Below are positions 1-10,700 of a stretch of DNA of 64,000 nt, one piece after another; position 1 is the first letter of the stretch; the number at the start of each line of letters is the position of its first letter. The DNA is from Pythium myriotylum (Eukaryota; Oomycota; Peronosporomycetes; Pythiales; Pythiaceae): assembly GCA_023091665.1 (NCBI GenBank), contig JALJCQ010000006.1, positions 992,001 to 1,056,000 on the forward strand, in the 5' to 3' direction. The position numbers were made by a program, and so were the translations under genes. The notes under the pieces are model-generated. The model worked only from the letters and a program-made list of their open reading frames with translations. It was not told the DNA's origin and searched no databases.

Positions 1-1295
1 TCCCCGCGTCTGCCCGCTACTCAATCTCGCAATCTACATCGAGACGACGGCGAGCATTGCTAGCTCTGATTTTGTATTTGGAAATCCCAACGATGGAGAT
101 CGAGTAGTACGTCGGGTACTCAGTGGTTTACTTAAGGATGATCGTTTCCAGAGTGCCAAGAGTGGTGGGATAGGGACACACAGTCTACGCAAGGGAGCGG
201 CAACGTACGCATCACGCTGTGGGGTTCCACAAGAGTACATCAACCGTCGAGGTCGTTGGCGCACCCGAAAGGCAGTTGTCGACATCTATATTGACAACAC
301 ACTACCCTATCCAGATGCTGTTGCTGCGAGTGCGCTCGCTGATCCGCTCGGACCGTGCTGCTACAAACTCAAGAGCGGTATTCAGAGCGTCACAGACCAG
401 TTCCTCGTGGAGTGCGTCGGGCCAAGCACACAAGCAGTGCTGGGCGATCGTGTTGCCAAGACGTTGGCGCGGACGGTGCTGTGGGCTTCTCTTCTACCAC
501 AGGCCAGCTTCGAGTTTGAAGTACTGCCTGCATCTCTTGCTGAGCGCGTTCGTAGCTCATACATCCGTCATGGTGGCAATCCAAGCCTGAATCCTATCGA
601 ACGTGTACCACTTCACGTTGCTGGACAAGGCGACCAACTCCAGCTGATCGAGCTACGTGACAGTGTCGATGATGTCGCATGCACAGAGATCGCGGGAGGA
701 ATCAGTTCATCCGCCAGAGAGGTCACGGCGCTGCACGCGCAGTTTTTTAGTCTGAAGCGCCAAATGACAGACGTGATGAACGAGCTTCTCCGCATCAAGA
801 TGGAGATGCAGCGCCAACACCAGCGCACACATCAAGTGCTGAAGCGGATTGCACTTCAGCCAGTGACACGTCCAGTCCAGCACCTGTCTACTGACGGCGC
901 CCATGAACCAGCTCATCCGCCGTCGAGACTGTCTCGGCGCCCAAGCAATCTGTACGAACTGTGGCACGAGTATGAGTTTGGCTTGAACGGCCAAAAGCCG
1001 GCAAAGGACTACACATCGAGCGAACGAGGTGCAAACAAGTTTGCATACTCACGCCGGAAGGTCTTCTGGGACACAGTCTCCGGTCTAGTTCGTGCCGGCT
1101 TCACCAGCGATGTTGCCATTGACAAAGTCTACGCGGCGTATGGCAACCAGACGTCCGTGACAGCAATTCTCGCATCCCTTCATCGAGATCGTGGACATGG
1201 TGGCCATCCATCTCTGACTGTTTGAATCCAACTGCATTATTAACCAATCAAATCACGTAGCACAGTGGGTTGCACAGCTAGCGGATATTTTGACA
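1..1295 (+). mobile_element. Crypton DNA transposon, left copy (3' part)
   Basis: This is the 3' part of a Crypton, a DNA transposon moved by a tyrosine recombinase; the 5' part lies outside the window. Bases 1-1295 match 2152-2538 joined to 15405-16312 almost base for base, and the two copies diverge right after the sequence gatattttgaca, which sets the 3' end near 1295. The copy is uninterrupted and so shows the empty site for the retroelement insertion in the right copy (AGAG at 384-387). It lies head to tail with the right copy, with no unrelated sequence visible between them. Confidence 0.75.
2..1225 (+). CDS. Crypton tyrosine recombinase, partial (C-terminal part)
   Basis: One open frame runs from the window edge to a TGA at 1223-1225. 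The first third holds the C-terminal catalytic part of a tyrosine recombinase: an HSLRKG motif (H-x-x-R) near 180, RRGRW near 250, and the likely nucleophile Tyr in DIYID near 285. A predicted coiled coil follows (about 720-850). The end resembles the GCR1_C DNA-binding domain (WHEYEFGLNG near 960, then an RRK-rich helix), which is known at the C-terminus of fungal and oomycete Cryptons. The protein cuts and joins element ends in the nucleus. The N-terminal part with the first catalytic Arg is outside the window. Bases 2-406 have no in-frame stop, so the frame is continuous with the coiled-coil part. Confidence 0.75.
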   Translation, partial: PRVCPLLNLAIYIETTASIASSDFVFGNPNDGDRVVRRVLSGLLKDDRFQSAKSGGIGTHSLRKGAATYASRCGVPQEYINRRGRWRTRKAVVDIYIDNTLPYPDAVAASALADPLGPCCYKLKSGIQSVTDQFLVECVGPSTQAVLGDRVAKTLARTVLWASLLPQASFEFEVLPASLAERVRSSYIRHGGNPSLNPIERVPLHVAGQGDQLQLIELRDSVDDVACTEIAGGISSSAREVTALHAQFFSLKRQMTDVMNELLRIKMEMQRQHQRTHQVLKRIALQPVTRPVQHLSTDGAHEPAHPPSRLSRRPSNLYELWHEYEFGLNGQKPAKDYTSSERGANKFAYSRRKVFWDTVSGLVRAGFTSDVAIDKVYAAYGNQTSVTAILASLHRDRGHGGHPSLTV

Positions 1296-1514
1296 TTACC
1301 GGCCATTTGCAACCAAGGTTGTATTTCTGAAAATCCGGCGATTTGATTGGCTGTGGTCACGGTACCAACACGTGGTTGTGCTTGAACTGTGCTCTGAAGT
1401 GCAGTTCGGGTTGCAACTTTCGTTGCATCGAGCGTGTGATTCTGCGCCACGGATTGCAACCGCGCGCTATACAACACGCGCACAGCGGGTTGCACAAATC
1501 GCCGCGCCGAGAAA
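1296..1514 (+). promoter_or_regulatory. Crypton 5' non-coding region with repeated TTGCAAC motifs
   Basis: This is non-coding DNA between the end of the left Crypton and the ATG of the right one. It holds several copies of a TTGCAAC-like word (near 1311, 1408, 1453) plus GGGTTGCACA near 1487. The last is also present close to the element's 3' end (near 1268 and 16285). Such repeats could bind the GCR1_C domain or mark the recombination sites. That role is inferred. Confidence 0.4.
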
Positions 1515-2538
1515 ATGGATCCGCATCGATACAAGTCCTGCCTCGTCCAGTTCATGTCGTACCGGGATGGAAAGCGGTACGACAAGGACTCGGTATTCAC
1601 GCAAGCGCAGCTGCTCTCTATCATTCCCGATGGTCTAAGCAAGTGGTTCAATTACCGCGCGTACCATTCACCATCACCGGACGAGTCGATGAAGCCCGTC
1701 CACGCTCGTGCTTCCTCGATTGAGTTCGCGAAGAAGGCCATTTCATCGTTCATGCCGCGTCAACGAGTGGCATGGGATTCGGTGCGACAGGAAGGCAACC
1801 CAACCCGCTCTGATGAAGTGAACAAATTGATCAAGAAGATAAAAAATCAGAGGTGCGGAAGGAAGGAGCGCCGACGTCAACCAGGCGACCGATCGAGTAT
1901 GATGAATTTATGTCCATGCTCACCTTGCTTCACGATCCAACTTCCAAGCCGTACATTCGCTACAAAGTCTCAAGCGTTCTTACAATGCAATGGCATCTTA
2001 TGGCGCGGATCGACGACATGATCAAGCTCAAGTTCGCTAACCTATCCCCGAGTCAGAACGACAATGGCACAATTACGTGTCAAATGCGCTGGTCCAAGAA
2101 TATCACTGAAGAACGTGATGCTCCGACGCAGATTGTGTTCGGAAGTCTTGATCCCCGCGTCTGCCCGCTACTCAATCTCGCAATCTACATCGAGACGACG
2201 GCGAGCATTGCTAGCTCTGATTTTGTATTTGGAAATCCCAACGATGGAGATCGAGTAGTACGTCGGGTACTCAGTGGTTTACTTAAGGATGATCGTTTCC
2301 AGAGTGCCAAGAGTGGTGGGATAGGGACACACAGTCTACGCAAGGGAGCGGCAACGTACGCATCACGCTGTGGGGTTCCACAAGAGTACATCAACCGTCG
2401 AGGTCGTTGGCGCACCCGAAAGGCAGTTGTCGACATCTATATTGACAACACACTACCCTATCCAGATGCTGTTGCTGCGAGTGCGCTCGCTGGTCCGCTC
2501 GGACCGTGCTGCTACAAACTCAAGAGCGGTATTCAGAG
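1515..2538 (+). pseudogene. Crypton tyrosine recombinase, 5' part (frameshifted, truncated by LTR element)
   Basis: The ATG at 1515 (MDPHRYKSCL) begins the recombinase. The first frame runs to an A6 run at 1841-1846, where the coding sense moves to another frame that continues to the insertion point at 2538. The core domain is visible: the first catalytic Arg in LMARIDDMIKLKF, a Lys-containing beta segment (RWSKN), HSLRKG, RRGRW and the Tyr of DIYID. The retroelement inserts just after the catalytic domain and removes the C-terminal DNA-binding part. The single-base shift in an A run may be a real lesion or a sequence error; the left copy cannot be compared there because that part is off the window. 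The stretch to 2593 that still reads open is retroelement LTR. Confidence 0.7.
2535..2538. repeat. Target-site duplication AGAG, left
   Basis: The bases AGAG precede the LTR at 2539, and the same AGAG follows the other LTR at 15401-15404. The uninterrupted Crypton copy has a single AGAG at 384-387. A 4-bp duplication is in the usual range for Ty3/gypsy integrases. Confidence 0.85.
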
Positions 2539-3590
2539 TGTGGTAGAGAGGGTCGGCACAAATCACAGCACAGCGACCGCTCGTGACTGCTGACCCCTCA
2601 CCAACAGGGCTTCAGATTCTTGGAGCTGGGTGGTAACCACAGGCGTTACACCCCACGTGAAGTCGCTGTGGGGGTGAACCGTGGGCTGATGTCTGCCGCC
2701 GAAAGTCGGGGAGGGAACCAGAGGGTCGTGAAGCCTCTGGGGGTCCGACAACTGTAGCCCGCTAGGAGACCGTCTAGCAGAACTGGTCGGAGGGGTCGTA
2801 CGGGCCGAGAAACACACCTGCTCAACACGCAGGGGCTCGGTGCACTTGTGCGCAGCCGGTGGGACCGGGCTGCGGCTTCCTTGGGCGTATTCGCCTGGCG
2901 TAGAGACGCCAGAGGACGTAGCACTCCTTGGATCGTGGCGGGGGGGACAATCCCACCGGCGCACACGACCTTTCCTTGACTTGCGCAGCCGACGCCGCTG
3001 GCAGACTTGCCCCAGCGCTTCAAATCGGCTGCTCCTTGAGCGGTTCTTCGGCTTCTTCCGGCTACAACAGCCAGAGTCCACCGGGTCTTCTTTAACGTCA
3101 CCTCCTGTTGGTGACGGCGAGCCTTGGTGTTCCAAGTCTTGCGGCTTGCTTGCGGACTTGACGGTGAAAATGGAAGTCTATTACCTTGGCCGTTACCGGC
3201 TATCCTAAGTGCGAATCTAAGCTAGGTTCGGCTGCCTAAGTTCGGAACCGGCTTCGGACTGGCTCCCTGCTGACTCTATCACCCACTATCCCTGCTGAAC
3301 TCCTGGCCTGATTCTACCCATCTGACACTGATTACGCCCCTTACAATTGGACGAGACGCAGACTCAGATCGGGTCTGATCGGCAGCCCATATTAGCCAAT
3401 CGGCTACGGGGATCAGAAATACCGGTTTTGACCGGCTGTACCGTTGATATCGGTACAGAACGGTCGCCACCCCGCGAACGTACTAATATCGGTTAGCCTA
3501 CAGGTTTCTCTCTCTTCTGGGCCGTTCCAGAATAGTTGGGGGGTGCTCTGTTCCACATCGCCTGTCCCAGAGACCAGCCGCTTTACCACA
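2539..3590 (-). repeat. 3' LTR (element orientation)
   Basis: This 1,052-bp LTR starts tgtggtag and ends taccaca on the plus strand. It reads the same as 14349-15400 line by line (offset 11,810). Open frames of up to 190 codons inside it recur in both LTRs but show no domain, and I treat them as chance. Because the antisense gene starts 168 bp beyond its inner edge, this LTR may also supply that gene's promoter; this is an inference. Confidence 0.95.
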
Positions 3591-3603
3591 GCGCCCCTCT
3601 CGA
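3591..3603 (-). other. Candidate polypurine tract
   Basis: In element orientation the bases just before the 3' LTR read cgagaggggcgc, a short purine-rich run in the position where plus-strand DNA synthesis is primed. It is imperfect, with C interruptions next to the LTR. Confidence 0.4.
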
Positions 3604-3757
3604 CACGAGCACGGTCCCAGACCGACGAGAGTCCGAGACAGTCGGCTGGCGTCACCCCGTTGGAAAGTTCTCCGGTGCCTTCGTAGCCGATCCCGTCCCA
3701 TCACTCACTTCTGGTTGCAAATCTTCCTCCAGCGGTACTTATTCCGTGACCGTCGCG

Positions 3758-6162
3758 ATGGCCGGTGAGTACGGTGACCTTCGCCGTTGTGATCGCCCTG
3801 CTGACCCTCCGTTCCCCCTTAGATCATGTCGCCCGCGCGAGAGAGAGCGCGCGTAAGATGGCGCGGGAGCAACTGGTTTCCGTGGCCGGTCAACTCTTCG
3901 CCGCTATCGATGATATTCGTGCCGATATCTCAACTGCCGGACTCAATGGTCTCAACGCTCTGCTCGCTCGCATTGTCGACGCGCTTGGTTCTGCTTCAGC
4001 TTGCGAGAGACTTCTCGCGTCTTTGCCTGGCGGAGGCGGGGACGACGCGGAGTTGGCTCGGCTGCAGAGGCGCGTATCGGACGCTGATCGCGAGTTGGTG
4101 TCCCTGCGTGAGCAGGCCGAGGAGCTGCGCGAGCTCAAGCAATCCAAGGTTCGTCTCACGATTCACGCGATGCGTCGCGCTGCCATTGACCTCGTTACTG
4201 ATGGCCGGGAACTGCAGGCTGATGCGACCAAGCTCCTCGACGTAGCTTCTCGACGAGACCGGGAAGATATGCTCGCCAAGCTCTCGAAGGTCGCAGCCGA
4301 TCGCGACGCACATGCCGAACGAGAGGATGACCTAGTTCGGGAGATCGAGGATCTAGAGCGTAAGCACAAGAGAGAGCTCGAGCGCTTGGGTGACGAGCTG
4401 ACTCGAGCGAATGTGAATGATGAGGCGATCCGCCACTTGGGTGGCCTGGCCGGATTTCGTCAGGCCAGGGAGCAGCTAGCCGCGTACGAGGCCCTCGGGC
4501 GGCCAGAGGCGATTGCTCACAGACTCGCAGCGGACGAGGCTGTTGTTCAGGTGCTCTCAGCCCTCGTGGCCCAGAACCGCGAAACCGTGGCTCAATATGA
4601 ATCATTCTTAGGCCCCGTCGCCATGGCCGCAGCTCGCAATGCTGGCGCTATTGAGACGATTGTCGGTGCCCTCCAACAGCGCCGTCATGACGTCGACCCC
4701 TCTCTCCCGATCATTCAACTTGGCCCGATGATGAACGGCCTCCGCCGGGTCAGTTCCTATTCGCCTGAACATTTGAGCGTACCGCCCAACGACGTCCTCG
4801 CCGAGCTTGCCAATGCCGTCCAGGCCGCCGCTCCTGGCACTTCCGAAAGTGTTGCAGCTGAGCGCCAAGAGATCTTGCGACGTTGTTCGGAGCTGGTCGA
4901 AGAACTCACCAAGTATCGCCCCGATGACGGTGTCCTCAGCTTCCTGGAGAAGGCCGACTTATGCCCGGGGCTCGTCTCCTTCGATGGTAAAGTCGTGGTG
5001 CCTAGTCCCCCAACTCGATCCCCCGCCGATTCTCCCGTCTCTACTCACTCAGGGGACGCCGCGAAGAGCGTCACGAAGTTTACCAAACCCCACTCGTCTG
5101 GGGGAAGCAAGAGGCGGGCGGGCGATTCCTCCCTCGGCAAGTCCGGCAAGAAAGTTCGCGAGTCGTCAGCACCAGACGACGCGTCGCTCGTTGACCTGAC
5201 GTCGGATCAGTCCACCCCCCCCCAAGTCACGGCCGCGTCCGGCGCCCCGTGGGCAGTCTCAGGGCGATCTCGAAGTCCTCCGTCGTTCGTGGGTCGACTG
5301 GTCGCCGGAGTGGCCGCCGGAGAAATCCTCTTGGCGCCCGCACTTCGTCGAGCAGTTAGAACAGTTTGCATGGAAGTTCGGCTGGTTCTCCGCTGAGCGA
5401 GTCCCTCCCAACCACAACCAGGTGTCCGCCGTCGTGTCCTTCGTAGGTGGGCGCGCGGTGACTGCTCAAGAGATCGACGAGTGGCTCGTTACGCGCCCAT
5501 GGGACGACTTGATGCGTCTCCTGCCGCGGCCGATCACTTTTAATCCTGCGGATCCGCGGTTCACCGAGTTGTATGTCGACACCCTGTGCTTCTACGAGGC
5601 CATCTTCCGTGTCATGTTTGACCGCACCCACTTCATGGTTGCACCATCCAGCGACGGGTTCAAGGTCTGGCGCGCCGCCCGCAAGTCCCGTCGTTCCAAA
5701 TCGACTCCTCTCGTTCAGGCTCACTTCCGCCGTTTGATTGCATTCTTCGACGCCCATCCCGAGTTCGACGCCGACCTGTTGCTCGACCGTTTCTTCCTTT
5801 GGGCGCCTGGTTTCGGCTCGTGTTTGTTGATTCCGAATCCTGGCGAGAGTCTGGCGGCCGCCGCGCTCCGTTTGGAAGCTTCGCAGCCGGAGCGTGGGTT
5901 CTTCCTTCGTCATCCCGAGGCGCATCCCAGCACGGCCGTGATGTCGCGGATCCGCAAGAAGTTCTGGCTGGACGTAGAAGAGCCGGTATCGCCCCAGCCC
6001 GCGATCCGGTCGGTGACCGGTCGCGTCTCCCTCGTTCGCCGCAACGACGAGTCCGTCATCGCCGAGCCGCTCGACGACTCGGTAACTCGAGTTCCGCTGC
6101 TCTTCGAGCCACTGGCTGCCCCGACTGCCCCTGCCCGTGCTCTGTCTCCTCCGGTCGAGTAA
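3758..6162 (+). CDS. Antisense gene carried by the LTR element: coiled-coil protein of unknown function, one intron
   Basis: This gene runs opposite to gag-pol. An ATG at 3758 gives a 7-nt first exon (ATG GCC G). A 58-nt intron at 3765-3822 has a GTGAGT donor and a pyrimidine-rich CTTAG acceptor. The second exon continues in frame to about 5215 and then, after a C9 run at 5215-5223, in the next frame to the TAA at 6162. With the C9 shift corrected the product would be about 780 residues. It begins MADHVARARESARKMAREQ. It has a long charged coiled coil (roughly residues 75-220), a Ser/Pro/Lys-rich low-complexity middle (KRRAGD...GKSGKK, possibly nuclear), and a globular C-terminal domain rich in Trp and Phe. 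I recognise no known family. No comparable frame exists on the minus strand here. The splice signals and the length argue for a real gene; the function is unknown. Confidence 0.75.
3765..3822 (+). other. Intron of the antisense gene
   Basis: This 58-nt segment starts GTGAGT and ends with a C/T-rich tract and TTAG. Removing it joins ATG GCC G to AT CAT GTC and keeps the downstream frame. Its size matches the other introns in this window (62-78 nt). Without splicing, the long downstream frame would have to start at ATG 3858. Confidence 0.75.
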
Positions 6163-6700
6163 TCAGGAGACTCTCCCTTTCGTTCTGTCTGCATAATGTC
6201 CGCTTCTAGCCCGCTCGGACGAGTTGGATAGCCGTGGAGCCCGCCCGCCGTCTCTCTGGCGGCCCTTTCCTAGTCAATTCTGAAGTTCCATTTTCATCCT
6301 CTTGTGCTGGCGTCGACTTGGAGCACTCTCGCTTTGGTTCTCCGGCCAGGCCGTCGGCCCCTAGGTCCCATTGACCAATGGCAGGACCTTCCAGTCATGA
6401 TGCTGGGGTACCCGCCGCGCTAGTGTGTCTTGGCCAGCCGCACCGTCCTTTTTCTAAATGCATGCGAAACGTCCCTTCTCTTCCTTCCGCCCTGGGGCTT
6501 CGCTTCTTCTTCACGTCACGATACATGGAGCCCCTTTTCTCCTCCGCTACCGGCGCCTCCCGCCGGTAGTGACTTCACCGCAGGCAGCCGACACAGGCAG
6601 TGACTCTGTCGGCCCGGGTGTTAGTCGTGTACCACGGCCGTCGCGGCAGCCGACGCCGCCCCTTGAACGGACGTTGCTTACCGCGGCGCGCGTGGCCTCC
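6163..6700. other. Spacer between antisense gene and chromodomain end
   Basis: This is the interval where the plus-strand antisense gene and the minus-strand pol converge. Short frames exist on both strands but none shows a domain. It should hold the 3' end of the antisense transcript; no clear polyadenylation signal was identified. Confidence 0.5.
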
Positions 6701-7730
6701 TTATTCCTCCTCTACTTGCATCGCCGCGTACCGCCCCTGCGCCCTGAGTCGTCTCTCGTAATCGCTCACCAGGCTGGGGGCTGACATGTCATCCTCTGCC
6801 ACCCACGTCGGTTCCTCATAACCTACCCATTTCACCAGGTAGTAGCGGATCGGTCGCCCTTGTCTGCTCAACCGCTCGTCGTTGTGATCTAGCACCTTTT
6901 CAACTTCATATTCACCTTCCTCTTCGTTCGGTTCTAGGGAGTCTTCGGGTAGAAGCTTTTTATCGAAGTCAAAGCGTTGGTCCGCCGGGACCTCCAGCTC
7001 CTGGGTTGGCCGACTGTCGAACGTCCTCCAGAGCTTCAATCTCGAAACGTGGACGACGGGAAATAGCCGATACGTCGCGTCATCGACACTTATTCGCACC
7101 AAGTGCTCAGCCGGTCACTCGAGAATGCGGAACGGCCCGTGCCAAAGATGCGCCAACTTCCGTGCAAATCCGGGCTTGACTTGGTCGATATAGACCCACA
7201 CCTTCGTACCTGGGGTGAAGACACTCGAGTCTCCTCGTACTTCCGCTGCCGACATCTCGCGGCGGTCCTCCATAGCCTGCCGAAGCAGTCGGACCACATC
7301 CTCCCGGGCTTTCTGGTATTGTGCTTGCACCTCAGCCCGCCAGCGTTTCGCGTTCGCATTACCCCCTTCGTCAACTGTTGGTAACACAGTTTCGAGCGTC
7401 GTTCTCGCGTCCCAACCGTGGAGCAGGTAGAACGGCGAATCGCTTCGGATGCGATCGTGACACGCGTTCAACGCGAACACCAGGCGCTCAGCATAGTCGT
7501 CCCAGTCCCTCTGTTGCGCGTCAGACACGTATAAGCGGACGGCTGCCATGATCGTCTGCACCCTCCGCTCTGTCATGCCGTTGGACTGCGGTCGATAGGC
7601 TAGTGTGGCACGACTCCGCTGGCCGATCAGCCGACTGAATGCTCGGAAAACATCCGACATGAAGGCTGGCTCGCGGTCATGGCGAATTGTCTTGCTAGCT
7701 CCATAATGGCGATAGACGCAGCGTTCGTTT
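6701..7730 (-). pseudogene. Integrase core (C-terminal half) and chromodomain, frame broken
   Basis: This continues pol after a one-base frame change near 7725-7731. The frame carries the rest of the catalytic core, with the second acidic residue in HDREPAF and the Glu in NGMTERRVQTI of the D-D-E triad. The C-terminal integrase domain follows, up to WHGPFRILE. An in-frame TGA at 7112-7114 then interrupts it before PAEHLVRISVDD. The last part is a chromodomain: YEVEKVLDHN, then RYYLVKWVGYEEPTW, with the aromatic residues typical of the fold. In chromoviruses this domain guides integration to particular chromatin. The frame change and the stop would both block a full integrase unless bypassed. 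Confidence 0.8.
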
Positions 7731-10700
7731 CCTGAGCCGTTCGTGACGCATTTGCCGAGACAATTAGGTAGCCGGTGTAGTGATCTACCCAGATCAAGAG
7801 TTCCGAGTTGCCACGATGTGACGTCGGCAACGAGGGCACATGGTCCATGCCCAGAATGTCGAACGGGCGCGTGGCAACAAGATTCCCCGGTGACTTCACG
7901 TTGTTGCGAGGCACGCCCTTGCCCGACTGGCAGTCCGGACAGGCGGACACATAATCGCGAACGTCCGCATAGACGCCGCGCCAGTACAATGACCGAGTCA
8001 CTCTTTCGTATACCCGACTAACTCCTTGGTGACCGCCTGCCAGACTGGTGTGATAGTGATGCAGGACCTCTTCCTTGAGCGTCGTTGGAACGACCAGGCG
8101 CAGTTGAATCTCGCGGCCGGATCTGTCCCCGGTCTTCTTGTTACCCACGTAGAATAACAAGCCATCCACCACTTCGAAGGAGTTCTCTAGCCGTGCGCAC
8201 GTCGCGGCCTGGTCGTCGCTGAGGTCCCCGGCGTCCCCGTTGAGGAAGCGTATCAGTCTCGCGATCCACGACTCTTCTCGTTGAGCTCGTATGATGCGCT
8301 CGGCACGCAGCCTTTGTACCCACTCTGTGTTCTCGTCGGGGGATACAGACGATGATTGCGTATCTAAGTCTGCCTGACCAGCTAACAGACGGTCCTCTCC
8401 GGCACCCTGTGATGACTGCCCACTTCGTCCGCCTTTCCAAACTCCTTCGGTCTGATCTGGCCCTTGCACATCATCCTCCACCGCCAGCCCATCCCCGGAT
8501 GCGTCATCATCAGCCGTAATATGAGAGCTTGCGGGTGATATATGATCCCCCGGGCCCGACGCCCGGTCTCTTGCGCCTGAGGAGGGAGGCATCACGTCAT
8601 CGGCACTTGTACTTCTGGAGGCTTCATCATCCACTGCTCGCCGGCCCCTACGGGTTACCACATTCACCGGAGCAGACTTTGTCTCGTCATCTTGGACGCT
8701 GAGCACCTCGTGGAGCCGATTCAGCAGCTTCATTCCCTCATACTCGTCGCGGGGGACGATTCCCCCCGAACAGCGTTGGAGCGCCTTACCCGTAATGAGA
8801 TCTCCTGCGGCGTTGAATTCGCGGGCGACATGTAGCAGGTGTACCGACTTGAACTTACCTATCTTCAGCAACGCCTCGGCCTTGAGGACTTGTAAGCCCG
8901 GCGACTTGCACTCGATCTCCCCCTTCAGCTGTTGTATGACTAGCCGTGAGTCGCCGACAATCACCACACTCTCGGCCGAATGGCACAGTGCGATATCCAT
9001 GGCCGCGATTACCCCTCGATATTCGGCTTCGTTAACCGTACCGTCTTCATAGTAGCGAGTTTCGGCCGCGACAATCGCCCATTCGGGAGCTTCCCATAAA
9101 ACCACCCCGCAGCTCGCACCCGCGCGTTTTGGTCGGGCCGAGCCGTCGAAGGAGACGACCAGGGTGGTCTTGTCGGCCCGCAGAGTAGGCACTGGCGAAT
9201 GACTGTGATTGACCCCAACCCGCTTCCTTGGTTGTATCGACTCCAGCATACTGTCTACCCGCTCGGACGGTCCGGAGGCTGCCGCCATCAACGCTGTAAG
9301 GTGATCTTCTCCGTTCTTGATGCGCTCGATGCGGAGGGACCAAGGGCTAAGTATCGCTGCCCATTTCTCTAGTCGCCCACGCAGACCCTTCGACTGGAAC
9401 AACCATGACAACGTCGAATTTCTTGTCCACACACGTAGATCTCGGCCGCTCAGTAGGCTTTCCGCAGAGTGTAACGCATGGAGGAGGGCAAGTACTTCCT
9501 TCTCTGCTTGGGTGAACCGGATCTCGTGCGGCTTGAGTACGCGGCTAAAGAACTTTGTCGGCAGGAGAGTCCCTTCATGCTCTTGCATCAGTGACGCTGC
9601 TATGGCCCACTCGTTGGCATATATAATCACGACCGTCTGCAGCTTGCCGTCGAAATGTTTCAACAGTGGCAGATCTGCGAGGCGTCGCTTGAGCTCGTCG
9701 AAGGACGTCTTTGCCGCCGCCAAATGGCCCGGCTGTCGGGTCTCTAATAACAGATCGGCTTCCGTCACTTCATATAGCGACGCGGCGAAGACGGCGAAGT
9801 GCTCCACGAAGTGGTGATAATAATTGAGTGAGCCCAGAAAAGACTGGATACCCTTCACCGTAGTCGGAAAAGCCAGATTTGTCAATTCTTCGAGATTTTT
9901 TGGCTTCGCCTTCAGCCCTTCTGCAGACACGGAATGCCCGAGATAGTCAACCGTACTCATGCCAAACACACTTTTCGGGAGACTAATCGACAGTCCCCAC
10001 TCCTCGCAGGCTTGTAGGAGTCGCTCGAGTCGACCACACATCTCTTCCCACGTCTCCCCACCGAAGAAAATGTCATCAATATAGGATCGCCTCCCGATGA
10101 CTGGCAACGCCCCCGGGTCGGCCGGAACTGGGTCAGCGAAGACGTCCATCTCGCTGTCCTGCAGATGCCGTGGAGTCAACTTCAGGTACCCGTACAGAGC
10201 GTTATCGAGTAGACGCTGGTATATCTGTGGAGCGTTTTTGAGGCCAAAAGGCATCCGTATCCATTCGAACAGCCCAAAAGGAGTGACGAAAGCCGAGATG
10301 GCCCTCGCTCGGTCGGTCATCTTGACTACCCAAAAACCTGACGCCATGTCGAGAGAGCACAACCATCTGAGGCTGCCTAGGTTTTCCAGCAGATCATGCA
10401 CCACAGGCATGGGATAGATCATCAGTCGAGTGAGCGAGTTTACAACCCGGTAGTCGATACACAGCCGGATGTCGACCCCGTTCTTCTTGACGACTATAAC
10501 TATAGGCGAGGCCCACGGCGACGTGGATGGGACGATAAAGCCTGCTTGCAGTAGACCCTTCAGAAGCTCGTAGAGCTTGTCGGCGAACTGGGGCGGGACC
10601 TTACGGCATGTCTGAGCGACTGGCTTCGCCTCTCCAACATCAATGTCGCACGCGACCCCTTTTGCCGGTGGTGGCCTCGCATTGCCGTTACCCATGAGGT

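Noticed and set aside
2563..3135. 190-codon frame inside each LTR (also 14373-14945)
   Set aside because: It appears only because the LTRs are repeated. It has low-complexity Arg/Ser/Pro content, no domain, and lies in the regulatory LTR.
3765..3857. Unspliced N-terminal extension of the antisense gene
   Set aside because: It starts with GTG, which is the intron donor; splicing gives a proper ATG start.
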